Source: Microvirga ossetica
Lineage (GTDB): Bacteria; Pseudomonadota; Alphaproteobacteria; Rhizobiales; Beijerinckiaceae
NCBI RefSeq assembly: GCF_002741015.1
Contig: NZ_CP016619.1
Coordinates: forward strand, 744,001-808,000
Reading direction: 5' to 3'
DNA length: 64,000 bases
Part shown: in pieces, positions 1-7,811 of the stretch
How the letters are laid out: each line of letters starts with the position of its first letter
How positions within the stretch are numbered: the first letter of the stretch is position 1
Translations under genes and position numbers: made by a program
Notes under the pieces: generated by a model
Database searches by the model: none
The model's input: the letters and a program-made list of their open reading frames with translations, nothing else
Told to the model about the DNA's origin: nothing

Positions 1-20
1 TCAACGGCAACCATAACTAA

Positions 21-167
21 TATGGCGGCTCATTTCCAAACGATCCGGGCGACCTCGAGAACAAGCGCGAGATCCTGGCCGATGACAAGCTCCGGGCCAT
101 CTTCGGGGTCAGGGACAAGGTCAGCATGTTCGAGATGAACAAGCACATTGCCCAGCACCTGTCCTGA
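21..167 (+). pseudogene. C-terminal fragment of a SWIB/MDM2-domain protein
   Basis: Reading from 21 (a stop lies at 18-20) gives about 48 residues ending at the TGA 165-167. The segment KREILADDKLRAIFGV followed by VSMFEMNKHIAQHL is the typical C-terminal half of the SWIB/MDM2 fold, known in bacteria as small chromatin- or topoisomerase-associated proteins. The N-terminal half is missing. The window edge and a stop at 18-20 suggest truncation, probably by the adjacent IS5-type remnant. Family identity is by recall of the motif; function in this fragment is unlikely. Confidence 0.55.
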
Positions 168-278
168 TCGTCCATTTTTAGACGAAGAGAGGCATCTTGC
201 GTTGATCCAAGCTCTGAAGAAAGGCTGCTGCATACGCTACGAGAGCGCTCGTTCAAGCACCTTCTGAAGAGCTTAGGG

Positions 279-518
279 TCAAAACCGGCGGAAGCGTCGA
301 AACACGCTATTCCGATTCCCAAACATCTCGGGCAGATCGCGCCAAGGCGACCCAGTGCGGACCATCCACAGCACCGCCTCCAGGAACAGCCGATTGTCTG
401 AACCGGTGCGACCGAGATCGCCGGCCTTGCCAGGAAGCAACGGCGCGACACGCTCCCATTGTTTATTGTTCAGGACCAAGCGATTAAGATGACCTCCCGT
501 TTTCCAGCTTTGAACCAA
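279..518 (-). pseudogene. IS5-family transposase, N-terminal fragment
   Basis: The 79-residue product contains [18 protein letters not shown] and then [19 protein letters not shown]. This is the DUF4096-type N-terminal domain of IS5/IS427-group transposases. The frame ends right after the FRRFRR helix, before any catalytic Asp/Asp/Glu, so only about a quarter of the usual two-frame gene remains. The ORF begins with extra residues before the usual LVLNN start. It lies next to the broken SWIB gene, consistent with IS-mediated damage. Confidence 0.75.
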
Positions 519-567
519 AATTCGCCAGGAGCGGGAATCCCTCAGAGCACCTGAATGTCCACAGGCT

Positions 568-1101
568 TTAACGCTCTTCGACCCCCTCCATCGGAATTTT
601 GTTCAGTGCGGCGAACTCGTCTTCTAATAAGCGTCGAATGTCATCCGGGGTGTCGCTCGCGGATAAGACGCGCCGGGGATTTAACGCCCTCAGGTCGGTC
701 ATCAGGATGAGGCGCCGCGCAAATTCCATCAGCCGCTTGTGCTCATCCCTGGTCAGGATCCTGACGCATCGGCCGTCGATAAAACAGGCCACATACGCAG
801 GGCTTGTGGACGAGCTCAGGGCCTGAAACGTCAGATCCCCATTGTATGGGATCTCCTTGTCGCGTTCCGAAGCTGAGCGCCCAAGCTCGGACGATCCTCG
901 TAGGATGTCAGGCAGGTCTGCCGAGGAGCGCTCCTCGTCCGGAACCTCCTCTGTGCCGTGATGGATCAAGCGTCCGTCCGCGGTGATCGTGTAATCGTCA
1001 AAGAACTGGGTTGGGGTGTCGCGAGTTATGAAGACGGTGCCCTCAGGTGGCTGTGGCTCAGGGAGGGGCATTTCGCACCGGATGTGATCGTAAGTACTCA
1101 T
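568..1101 (-). CDS. Conserved hypothetical protein, phage/plasmid type
   Basis: The product has 177 residues. It begins [18 protein letters not shown] and continues with [17 protein letters not shown], a pattern I recall from small accessory proteins that begin M-G-M-Y-D-x-I-x-C-E-Y-P-L-P and are common on phages and plasmids; their function is not known. No signal peptide or membrane segment is visible. The C-terminal third (about residues 110-170) is rich in charged helices. It follows an MbcA/ParS-like gene on the same strand with an 85-bp gap, so the two may be co-transcribed. It is not a RES toxin: the expected Arg-Glu-Ser pattern is absent. Confidence 0.6.
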   Translation of the reverse strand: MSTYDHIRCEMPLPEPQPPEGTVFITRDTPTQFFDDYTITADGRLIHHGTEEVPDEERSSADLPDILRGSSELGRSASERDKEIPYNGDLTFQALSSSTSPAYVACFIDGRCVRILTRDEHKRLMEFARRLILMTDLRALNPRRVLSASDTPDDIRRLLEDEFAALNKIPMEGVEER

Positions 1102-1185
1102 CGCCTGGATGCTCTCCCCTGCAAGGTATACGCTGGAGTTACCAGCTGGTAACCCGAAGTCGAATGCAGTCTCTTGGCAGGCCTC

Positions 1186-1473
1186 TTACACCCAGACGAT
1201 GTCCTCATCATGGATCGGTGCGAGGCCTGTGTCGTTCTCGTCTGGCTCCAGGTAGAGTCCCTGCATACCCGCTTCAAGGAACCGTCGGACGTTCAAAAGA
1301 TCGTCGAGAGAGCCGCTGGTGATCACGGCAAGCGGCGCCCTGCCCTGGAAGATCGAGCCATTATAAGACCCAGTCAGCCAATCCCTCACATCGTCGGTGC
1401 CCTCGCAGAGCACCCGGAGAGCCTGGTAGATCCCTAGAACGGCTGAAATGCGCATGAGCACATTCACACTCAA
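1186..1473 (-). CDS. MbcA/ParS/Xre-type antitoxin C-terminal domain protein (N-terminus probably lost)
   Basis: The 95-residue frame opens with a TTG codon and reads LMRISAVLGIYQALRVL, then WLTGSYNGSIFQGRAPLAV and LLNVRRFLEAG. These match the RISxxLGIYKAL helix and the toxin-binding DUF2384 domain of MbcA/ParS antitoxins (Xre-RES systems). The N-terminal DNA-binding helices are missing. An in-frame TGA lies just upstream, while a neighbouring frame begins MSDDEKDAPDVQAYDAAK and runs out at the same place, so a frameshift or deletion has probably separated the halves. No RES toxin follows. It may be a decayed or minimal antitoxin. Confidence 0.6.
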   Translation of the reverse strand: MSVNVLMRISAVLGIYQALRVLCEGTDDVRDWLTGSYNGSIFQGRAPLAVITSGSLDDLLNVRRFLEAGMQGLYLEPDENDTGLAPIHDEDIVWV

Positions 1474-1587
1474 TGTCAGATCGCGCTCACCCCTCGCCTG
1501 CTTGGGCGCTTGGCTGCGTCATAGGCCTGTACGTCGGGCGCGTCCTTCTCATCGTCTGACATGTTGAGATCTTGAGGTGCTCCGCTG

Positions 1588-1980
1588 CTAGTCTGCTCCT
1601 TGCGCCCGAGCGATATCAATTACCTCCTCGACACAGCCTACCCTAAGAGACTCAAGCGGCGAGAGCCCGTCGAGGGCATCATCCGCAACCAAAAGCCACT
1701 CCAGTCGCATCCAGTCGGCTCGTATCGGCATAACTGCCAAGGCCTCCGAGAGCCCCGGTGCCATTCCGTTCGGCCCGAACTGGCAGGCCGGGTACCCGTG
1801 GCCGTCCCCTGTCTTTACGGCGATGATCGTCCCGACCTTGCGCCGCTCCTCGATCAATTGCTCGGGGACATTAAGGAGTGAGGCGACCTCCAAAAGCGAG
1901 TAGAGACCTCCGGCCATTTCGATCAGTTCAGCTTTCCAAATGTCGCCGGCCGCGATCAGGGCTTGCAAATCGGTTGTCAT
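1588..1980 (-). CDS. Helix-turn-helix protein with ParS/MbcA-like C-terminus
   Basis: The start chosen is the ATG at 1980, because it overlaps the stop of the DUF433 gene as ATGA (1977-1980), a sign of translational coupling; this gives 130 residues. Residues 25-50 (LYSLLEVASLLNVPEQLIEERRK) look like a DNA-binding helix pair. The C-terminus (DALDGLSPLESLRVG, then VEEVIDIARAQG) resembles the toxin-binding end of Xre/MbcA/ParS antitoxins. Such genes are usually one half of a toxin-antitoxin pair, but its partner here is DUF433, itself antitoxin-like. The role is inferred from fold resemblance only. Confidence 0.6.
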   Translation of the reverse strand: MTTDLQALIAAGDIWKAELIEMAGGLYSLLEVASLLNVPEQLIEERRKVGTIIAVKTGDGHGYPACQFGPNGMAPGLSEALAVMPIRADWMRLEWLLVADDALDGLSPLESLRVGCVEEVIDIARAQGAD

Positions 1981-2255
1981 TTCTTCTGCCTCGGGTTGTG
2001 TCCGGATTCGACCACGGTTCCGTTGACCACTGGTGGCCAATTACGGGGCTGCGGCGTCAAAGGATTGGCCTCTGCGTATGCGACAGCCAGATCCAAATGA
2101 TGCTCCTTGATGGTGGGATAGGCGGCCAGTATGCGATCCCGTGAGATCCCTGCCTTCACGGACGCTGCTAGGTCATAGACTGGGACGCGGGTTCCTTTGA
2201 TGACCGGCATGCCGCTCAGGATTTCGGAGTCCGAGATAATCGTGTCATCCGCCAT
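1977..2255 (-). CDS. DUF433 domain protein (antitoxin-like)
   Basis: The product has 92 residues. SDSEILSGMPVIKGTRVPV and the following DLAASVKAGISRDRILAAYP form the hallmark DUF433 core (GxPxIxGTRIxV, then a helix-turn-helix). DUF433 proteins are normally paired with a PIN-like DUF5615 toxin and are thought to be the antitoxin. Here the downstream, translationally coupled gene is a ParS/MbcA-like protein and no PIN-type ORF is present. The start ATG at 2255 is followed by a full domain, so the gene is complete. Confidence 0.8.
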   Translation of the reverse strand: MADDTIISDSEILSGMPVIKGTRVPVYDLAASVKAGISRDRILAAYPTIKEHHLDLAVAYAEANPLTPQPRNWPPVVNGTVVESGHNPRQKK

Positions 2256-2470
2256 TCCAAAGAAACCCCAATTCGCCTACTGGCTCCCCTCACCCGAGCA
2301 TTGTAACCAACTTCTAGGCCTCGGCTGGTCAGTTCTCTTGGCGAAGCGCCTCCCGATACTAATATCAGGTCTACGCGCTTCACAATCGTGAGCACGTTGG
2401 CAGTTCCCAGAACGTCGCAGTCCACCCAAGCCTGCCGGCCACAGTCGCCTGAACCGCGCCCCCTTTGTGC

Positions 2471-2818
2471 TCACACATACACTCCATACTCGATCTGGCC
2501 GAGAAGCTGGAGGACCTGGTCCGTCTTCCCCTGAGCAATCAGATCCAGAGGTCTGGCCTGCAGAACCTGGTTCTGCCGCACCAACCACAGCGCCCCGAGA
2601 TCGCCGAAGATCTCGTGCGCTTTCCCGATCACCATCGCAATTTCCGGCGTGGCTCCTTTGAGCGACCTGAGTTGCTCGATCTGGCGCTCAAGATGCGTGA
2701 TCGCTTGATCGACCAGAGGGTCGACCTTCTCTGCCGTGTAAGGCGTAAACTCTCGATCACTTCCGTTGAGTGGCATCTGGATCTCGCTGCAACATGGTCG
2801 GGAGTTCGGCCAGACCAT
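2471..2818 (-). CDS. MbcA/ParS/Xre-type antitoxin
   Basis: The product is up to 115 residues from the ATG at 2818, or 101 from the ATG at 2776. The C-terminal part reads AHEIFGDLGALWLVRQN, ARPLDLIAQGKTDQV and LLGQIEYGVYV. The final IEYGVY is the diagnostic end of the MbcA/ParS antitoxin toxin-binding domain. Its usual partner, a RES-domain NAD-degrading toxin, should start within a few bases downstream. The 215 bp to the next gene hold no RES-like frame. A short frame beginning MADEDGLAELPTM overlaps the 5' end. Orphan antitoxin is the best description. Confidence 0.7.
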   Translation of the reverse strand: MVWPNSRPCCSEIQMPLNGSDREFTPYTAEKVDPLVDQAITHLERQIEQLRSLKGATPEIAMVIGKAHEIFGDLGALWLVRQNQVLQARPLDLIAQGKTDQVLQLLGQIEYGVYV

Positions 2819-2944
2819 CCTCGTCGGCCATCCGTGTCATGCGTATGATGCATGCATCACAACAGATTGAGGCCAATTCTGTTCGATGTCGTGATTGCTA
2901 ACCAGCTTACGTGAAAAACAATTCCCTCTCGGACCAGTCCACCT

Positions 2945-3259
2945 TTACCATGAGCCGTCCGCCCGGCTTTGGCAGGTGCTGCAGCCGGTTTGGCCCGCTC
3001 CCGCGGCAGTCCCATCTCTGAGCTCATAGCCGCGTCGCCGCTTCCTCTGGAGCCATGTTTCAAGAGCTTCCACTGCTCGGGATTGGTTTTCGTGAAGCTC
3101 AACCTTTCTCTGCCCTGGCAGGCCGATGCGACCCCACTCACGGATCAAGGTGGGGTTACCAAACAGGCTTGGTTCGATCGCCAGGACATAGTAGCGAGCC
3201 ATGTTGCAGGTGGGATCACACCTGTCGAGCACCAGGTACTGGATCGCGTCTTCAGACAT
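2945..3259 (-). CDS. WGR domain protein
   Basis: From the ATG at 3259 the product has 104 residues; an ATG at 3295 would add 12. ARYYVLAIEPSLFGNPTLIREWGRIG carries the Trp-Gly-Arg signature, and QSRAVEALETWLQRKRRRGY completes the WGR fold, a nucleic-acid-binding module also found in PARP proteins. Stand-alone bacterial WGR proteins are frequent on rhizobial and Methylobacterium-like plasmids; their role is not established. The last 20 residues are low complexity and Cys/Ser-rich, unlike family members, so the 3' end may have drifted. Confidence 0.8.
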   Translation of the reverse strand: MSEDAIQYLVLDRCDPTCNMARYYVLAIEPSLFGNPTLIREWGRIGLPGQRKVELHENQSRAVEALETWLQRKRRRGYELRDGTAAGAGQTGCSTCQSRADGSW

Positions 3260-3392
3260 ACCCCCATGTTGCGCAAGGGCCTCGGCGAGGTCCAATCAAA
3301 GTCGTGAATCCATTGCGTTCCAACGATTCCTATCAGTGATGCTCCTTACTGAGCCTCCTCTCAGCAGGCATGAAAGTTTCATCATGCCTCAA

Positions 3393-3410
3393 AGGGGCAT
3401 TCCCGCCCCT
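3393..3410 (-). terminator. Possible terminator downstream of repC
   Basis: AGGGGC and GCCCCT form a 6-bp perfect stem around a 6-base loop. Read on the minus strand it is followed by TTTGAGG, a weak T run. It lies about 90 bp past the repC stop and before the WGR gene, where a transcript end would be expected. Confidence 0.35.
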
Positions 3411-3501
3411 ATCAAGTTCCTGCGTGAGCAGTCTCGCCTTCACAGGCAAACGCAAGTCTATGCAAGTGGGCTATGGCGCCTTGAGCACAAGATCAGTTCT
3501 C

Positions 3502-4656
3502 CTATGACATTCTTCGCCTCCGCATGGCGAGGAGTTCGACGCCGAGGTCGAGCTTTCCGGCCTTGATCATGCGCACGAGCGCGCGGAAGTAGCCGCCTGG
3601 GTTCTTGATCCGGCTCTCCCCGCCGTTCCGGGCGGCATCGTCCTCATAGAGCTGCAGCACATAGATCACCGCAATCGCGGCTCTGATGACCCCGATCTCA
3701 TCGACGGCCTCGGCCCAGGCGCTCTCGTGAGCCCCCAGGGATGCCCGCAGGTAGCGCCCGGCCGACACGATATCGGCGACATCCCGCACCGGTTGGCCGT
3801 AGTCGCTGAGGGTGGGGCATGCCTCGAGGATCAATTCCGGTGATAGGTGCTCCGGTGGTTGTTCGGTTTGACGAACCGCCTCAGCTTTCTTCGGAAAGCC
3901 TTTGTTACAAGACTCACTAGGAGATCCGTTGTTGTTATTAGTGTGACGGTACTGAGTTCCGGCATAGCCCGCCTTATAATAAGCTTCCTCACAAGCCCCT
4001 CTCAGGGATTTCCACTCCTCCAGCATATCAATCGGCATGGCCTTCGTGCTGCGCACCGGTGTGCGAGCCAACAGCCCCTGAAACTGCTCCTCAAGATCGG
4101 AGCGATCAAGATCAGGGTACTCTTGCGCCAAGCTGCTAAGAGCTTCCTGAGCGGCCCTTCGAGCAATGGTGATCTCGTCGAAGGTGCGCTTGCGGGCTTC
4201 CTTGGCCTGCTTCATCTCAATGAGCCGTTCGGCCCACTCCCCTCGCCTGGCATAAACGGGGGTCAAGTCGAAGCCGAAGGCGTCGACGAGTTCGCCAGCT
4301 AAGTCCTTGACCGCATATCGCTTCCCGTTGGGCGATTCCTTTGGGACCATCAGTTGCTTGTCGATGAGGACACGGAACGCCTTGCGGATCCCACGCTCGG
4401 ACAACCCAGTGCGGCTGACCAGATAATCGTTGGATGGCCATACCAGCAGCCGCTCCCACTCCTGCTCGCCCCAGCAGGCGACGAGCTCGGACAGGACCGA
4501 TCGGGGTCCGTTCCGCAATTCCAGGGCCTTGGCAGCCTCGCGAGCTGCCGCAGATAGTTCTTTACGCGTTACCGTGCGCCCGGCTTCGAGCGCAAGCTCT
4601 CTCGCGGCCAGAGCGGCATGTCTCAGCCGCCGGCCTCCTGACGATGCGAGTTGCAT
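3502..4656 (-). CDS. repC: Plasmid replication initiator RepC
   Basis: The product has 384 residues from the ATG at 4656. That start has GGAGGG four bases upstream, whereas the ATG at 4668 has none. N-terminal residues 1-120 (LRHAALAARELALEAGR, VWPSNDYLVSRTGLSERGIRKAFRVLI, SPNGKRYAVKDL) are the winged-helix DNA-binding region of RepC. The C-terminal part (PELILEACP, IRAAIAVIYVLQLYED, IKNPGGYFRALVRMIKAGKLDL) is the second conserved block. RepC initiates replication of repABC and repC-only replicons in alphaproteobacteria, and its origin usually lies inside its own coding region. No repA or repB partition gene is adjacent. The leader contains an antisense RNA gene, the usual copy-number and incompatibility control. 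Confidence 0.9.
   Translation of the reverse strand: MQLASSGGRRLRHAALAARELALEAGRTVTRKELSAAAREAAKALELRNGPRSVLSELVACWGEQEWERLLVWPSNDYLVSRTGLSERGIRKAFRVLIDKQLMVPKESPNGKRYAVKDLAGELVDAFGFDLTPVYARRGEWAERLIEMKQAKEARKRTFDEITIARRAAQEALSSLAQEYPDLDRSDLEEQFQGLLARTPVRSTKAMPIDMLEEWKSLRGACEEAYYKAGYAGTQYRHTNNNNGSPSESCNKGFPKKAEAVRQTEQPPEHLSPELILEACPTLSDYGQPVRDVADIVSAGRYLRASLGAHESAWAEAVDEIGVIRAAIAVIYVLQLYEDDAARNGGESRIKNPGGYFRALVRMIKAGKLDLGVELLAMRRRRMS
3895..4000. other. Candidate replication origin region inside repC
   Basis: This part of repC encodes a low-complexity linker (a run of Asn followed by GSPSES) and is visibly richer in A+T (about 58% in 3901-3960) than the flanking coding DNA. In repABC plasmids the origin has been placed in an A+T-rich stretch within repC. 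No repeated initiator sites were identified, so the call rests on position and composition. Confidence 0.35.
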
Positions 4657-4708
4657 CGTACCCTCCATGTTGAGGGCAAAGCGGGAGCGTTCACCGAAAC
4701 CGATGCTC

Positions 4709-4738
4709 TTGACACGCAGTTTGTCGGGATGGCATAAG
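4709..4738 (+). promoter_or_regulatory. Promoter of the repC antisense RNA
   Basis: A perfect -35 box TTGACA (4709-4714) is followed after 18 bp by CATAAG (4733-4738) as a possible -10. It points away from repC, into the leader that separates repC from the upstream ribbon-helix-helix gene. Confidence 0.55.
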
Positions 4739-4744
4739 GAATGT

Positions 4745-4819
4745 GTTCAAGATTCACTTACGCCCACCCCTCGGTGGGTCCCCAAAGGCCCTCGAAGTTT
4801 CCAGCTTCGTGGGCCTTTT
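4745..4819 (+). ncRNA. Counter-transcribed (antisense) RNA of the repC leader
   Basis: The transcript inferred between the promoter at 4709-4738 and the terminator ending at 4819 is about 75 nt. It would fold into a small hairpin (CCCACC, loop CCTC, GGTGGG at about 4763-4779) and a large terminator stem-loop. It is complementary to the 5' untranslated region of repC, 90-160 bases before the start codon. In repABC plasmids a ctRNA with this position, orientation and size lowers RepC synthesis by promoting premature termination of the repC message. Both the pairing and the role are inferred from that model. Confidence 0.6.
4784..4819 (+). terminator. Rho-independent terminator of the antisense RNA
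   Basis: Stem GGCCCTCGAAG (4787-4797) pairs with CTTCGTGGGCC (4805-4815) with a single mismatch. The loop has seven bases and TTTTGCTTT follows. Adjacent AAA/TTT can lengthen the stem. It is one of the strongest terminator signatures in the window. Confidence 0.75.
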
Positions 4820-4830
4820 GCTTTGCCTGT

Positions 4831-5043
4831 TTACGTCACAACAATTCGCTCCTTCTGGGCAAATGTGGCCTCGAGGGCATGGGTGATCGCCTCCTGCCGA
4901 TTTCTGAAGCGGCCACTCTCGATCGCTTCATCGATGGCCGCTCCGATAGAACCTGCTACCCACACGTTCATCTCTCGATCCCCTCGTTCCCGGCGAGATC
5001 TGCGAAACCGCTGAACGCGTTCGGTATGCTTTACGTCAGGCAT
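4831..5043 (-). CDS. Ribbon-helix-helix (Arc/CopG-like) small regulator
   Basis: The start chosen is the ATG at 5043 (MPDVKHTERVQRF); upstream in-frame sequence to 5277 shows no conserved pattern. The product has 70 residues. REMNVWVAGSIGAAIDEAIESG is a short strand followed by helix A, and RFRNRQEAITHALEATFAQKE is helix B, the layout of dimeric ribbon-helix-helix repressors. It lies 175 bp upstream of repC on the same strand, with the antisense RNA gene between them. By analogy with CopG it could act as a copy-number repressor, but this is inferred from position only. Confidence 0.6.
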   Translation of the reverse strand: MPDVKHTERVQRFRRSRRERGDREMNVWVAGSIGAAIDEAIESGRFRNRQEAITHALEATFAQKERIVVT

Positions 5044-5970
5044 GCCAACACCCGTAGGACTCGTGCCGTCACGAGTGATGACCGATTCTGAGTTGGCTGT
5101 GGAGTCGCGCGTCAAGAATCCATTCACAATAGATCGATTCAACGGTGGGAAACTTCTTTTCGCAGAATCATTTAGCCAAACGGCCGAATCAATTCGCATG
5201 TAAAAGCCCGGTTCCAGACGACTCGTACTTACACACTCGATTCGCAGTGCCTTAGTATTCGCCCTAAATTTCAACAAGCGACCTCAAATTACGATCCGGC
5301 GACGGGGGCGCTCCTCGGATAATAACTGTTAACCGAACTGCTGAGGCCCTTGATTATTTGAAATAGACTCTGGAAGCCTCCTGAGTCGGCGCGCGGCATG
5401 CGTTTGTATATCATCCCACCTGCTTTGCACCTTGGTCGATCGATACCAACCGGCGCTCGCAGAGTTGCGCTGAATACACGCTCCATCCGTCTGGTCGCCG
5501 CCCATCTAACCCTACGCTGGGTAGGCATCCTAAGTGCTGCGATGCCAATCTATGGGAAGCGGTGTCACCATTAGATCACTCTTCCCGGGTTCGCACTTGG
5601 GCAGGAGTGCAGTTCCTTCTTTGTTCACTTGTCGCTGCCCTCCCGCCTGACGTGATACCTTTCTCATCAAATGCTCCATCCTTTATGACCGCTCAGGCAC
5701 TGGAACCAAGCCTGATAGGGCGTTGAGGGGTTTGACGGTTAGCCTGAAGGTGCACGTTCTTGATACGTACCTCGTTACCGCACAAACAGGCACAGGACTT
5801 GCGCTGCTCCCGAAGGCTTTCTTCCAGCGAATAAGTCCAGCCCGACATAGTCACTCAGAACCAGCTTGTAAAAAGGTGGGGAGTCCCGTCACATTTTGTG
5901 CCGCCCCCAGAGGGCGCCAGCAAAGGTCGAACGGGGGGTAGGTCGCCGACTTGGCTCATGGTGCCGATCG
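5044..5970. other. 927-bp stretch without a convincing gene
   Basis: Short open frames here lack recognisable domains. On the plus strand, around 5735-5850, the phrase HVLDTYLVTAQTGTGLALLP loosely resembles the effector domain of a LysR-type regulator and may be a relic of one that once controlled the neighbouring hydrolase. No start, ribosome-binding site or HTH part could be found. Confidence 0.3.
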
Positions 5971-7638
5971 TTACTGGCTGACGCAGTTGAAGTTAGCGGC
6001 ATCGTCCATGGAGCCAGAGCCATTATAGCGCGGCCAGGACGGATAGCGGCACATCGGACGGGTGCGGTTGGCACCCTGGTTGCCGTCGATCGCCACGAGT
6101 GTTTCGGGCGCTTTGTCGGTCTCCACCCAGTTATCCAGAACCGCCAGACCGTCGTACTTTGCATTGAACGCGCCGAAGCCGTGGCTGAGGCCAGGGACGA
6201 CGTAGAAGCGGACGAACGAGTCCATGTTGGCCTCGCCCTGCAGCGCCTTGTGGCGGTTGTAATAGGCCACCGTGTTGTGCGGCGTAATGAAGTCGTCCGT
6301 GGTGCCGTGCAGCAGGATGATCTTGCCGCCTTTCTGGCGGAAAGGGGTGAGGTCGATGTCGGTCACATCCATGATGGCGCCCGCTCCCTGCGTGCGCCCC
6401 TTCAGGGTGGTCGGCTCGAAGGTCAGCGCATCGAAGGCGGGATTGCGGGTCAGGATGAACTTTGTGGTAGCCGCACCTGCATTGTACAGCAGGGCATCGG
6501 CCGACGTTGGAGGATTGCCCGGAACCGGACGCGTGCCGAAGGTGGAGCGTCCCTCGAAGCGGGCTCCCTCCAGCAGCGACCAGCGGGGGAACTCCTCCAT
6601 TCCCGCAATGGCAAATCCGGGCCGGTAGGGTGATGCGATCTTCTCCACCGCTGCGATTTGCGCGTCGGATAGGCAGGTATCGCCGGTGTCGGAACCGTTC
6701 GGGCAGCGTAACGTGCTTTTCACGGTCTCGATGTTGAACGCCGCGTTGCATCCGGCGATGTTGCTGATGATGCCATCCTGTGCTCCGTCGAGGCCGTCGC
6801 AGGCCTGATGCACCGCATCCGTGAGCAGCTTGGTTTCTGCGGCGTTCATCCAGCCCGCTCCGCCATTGGCGTAGAGCGCCTTACCAGCGTTTAGCGATCC
6901 GAGATGAAGCAGGGTGACATTGTAGGCCGGGTAGTTGGCAACGACGCCATCGTAGTCGGCGGAATAGCGGGCCGCAGCATCGAGCGCCTCGTGACCGCCC
7001 TGGGAGTTGCCGATGTAGTAGAAGCGGCGCGGCGCCGTTCCGTAGCGCGCCTTCACGACCGCCAGCGCGACATCGTGCGTCTTCTTGACCGCCTGCTTGC
7101 CGAAATTAAGCAGGGCCTCGTCGTTCATGCCGAAGGTGCCGTCGAAGCCGGGTGCGCCTTTGTGGCCGCCATCGCTGCCGAGCGTGACGTAGCCCTGCCT
7201 GAGCGGCGTCGGAACGGTCGCAGGCTGCAAGCCAGCGATCCCCAGCCCGGTCACGAGAGTGCCATTATAGCCACCGCCGCCGAGTTGCACCGCCTTGCCG
7301 TTCCAGTTCGTCGGCAAGTTGACCTGGAATTCCATGTTTGGGGCTTCGGCCGAGACCGGCACGATCAGCCCCTTAACAGCGCAGTACTCTCCATTCGGGT
7401 TGTTGGCTGCGTCGGCGGCCACAAGGGTCGCGGATTGCACCACCGCGCCTGAGCTCGGTAGGCCAATCGCCCAAGCCGGGACGTACATCCCGGAGAGACG
7501 GGAGCAGGCTCCTGACTGAGAGGATGGTTGCGCCCGCGTAGGGGCATTGCTGGTGACAAGAGCTGTTGTCGTGAGTACGGCCAAGGCTATAGCAGAGGTT
7601 CTCGTGACCACACCCGAAGTCCATTCGATTAATCGCAA
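5971..7638 (-). CDS. Secreted tannase/feruloyl-esterase-family hydrolase with an altered active-site motif
   Basis: The product has 555 residues. The N-terminus is a signal peptide (about 1-36, cleavage after PTRA). The alpha/beta-hydrolase core has nucleophile Ser212 in GNSQGG, Asp448 in HGTTDDF and His486 in LSHGFG. CDGLDGAQDGIISN (about 280-293) is the calcium-loop motif of the tannase lid domain. Family members (EC 3.1.1.20/3.1.1.73) hydrolyse galloyl or feruloyl esters and carry a 'CS-D-HC' motif, in which cysteines next to Ser and His form a disulfide. Here Asn211 and Gly487 replace both, so the enzyme probably works without that bond. The protein is presumably periplasmic or exported. 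No clear operon partner is present. Confidence 0.85.
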   Translation of the reverse strand: MRLIEWTSGVVTRTSAIALAVLTTTALVTSNAPTRAQPSSQSGACSRLSGMYVPAWAIGLPSSGAVVQSATLVAADAANNPNGEYCAVKGLIVPVSAEAPNMEFQVNLPTNWNGKAVQLGGGGYNGTLVTGLGIAGLQPATVPTPLRQGYVTLGSDGGHKGAPGFDGTFGMNDEALLNFGKQAVKKTHDVALAVVKARYGTAPRRFYYIGNSQGGHEALDAAARYSADYDGVVANYPAYNVTLLHLGSLNAGKALYANGGAGWMNAAETKLLTDAVHQACDGLDGAQDGIISNIAGCNAAFNIETVKSTLRCPNGSDTGDTCLSDAQIAAVEKIASPYRPGFAIAGMEEFPRWSLLEGARFEGRSTFGTRPVPGNPPTSADALLYNAGAATTKFILTRNPAFDALTFEPTTLKGRTQGAGAIMDVTDIDLTPFRQKGGKIILLHGTTDDFITPHNTVAYYNRHKALQGEANMDSFVRFYVVPGLSHGFGAFNAKYDGLAVLDNWVETDKAPETLVAIDGNQGANRTRPMCRYPSWPRYNGSGSMDDAANFNCVSQ

Positions 7639-7811
7639 GGTTCCCTCCGTCGAACTCGTCTGTGTTCAGTTTTGCGTATCGCTGCCGGAGCACCGGCGCA
7701 ACATGAGATTGTAACCTGCTCGTCGAGCTAGTTCAGCCACGTTCCGCGAAAGCAAGCCTTGATGGAACGGAGGGACAGGGGACAAGCCGTTATTCCAATG
7801 AGGCTAGCCGC

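Noticed and set aside
2256..2470. RES toxin downstream of the IEYGVY antitoxin
   Set aside because: I read all three minus-strand frames; none shows the RES pattern and the space is too small for the domain.
5723..5941. LysR-type regulator
   Set aside because: Only one phrase resembles a LysR effector domain; no HTH or start, so it was kept as a comment only.
5896..6633. 245-codon open frame antisense to the tannase gene
   Set aside because: Arg- and Val-rich composition with no domain, and it mirrors codons of the real gene; a GC-rich shadow.
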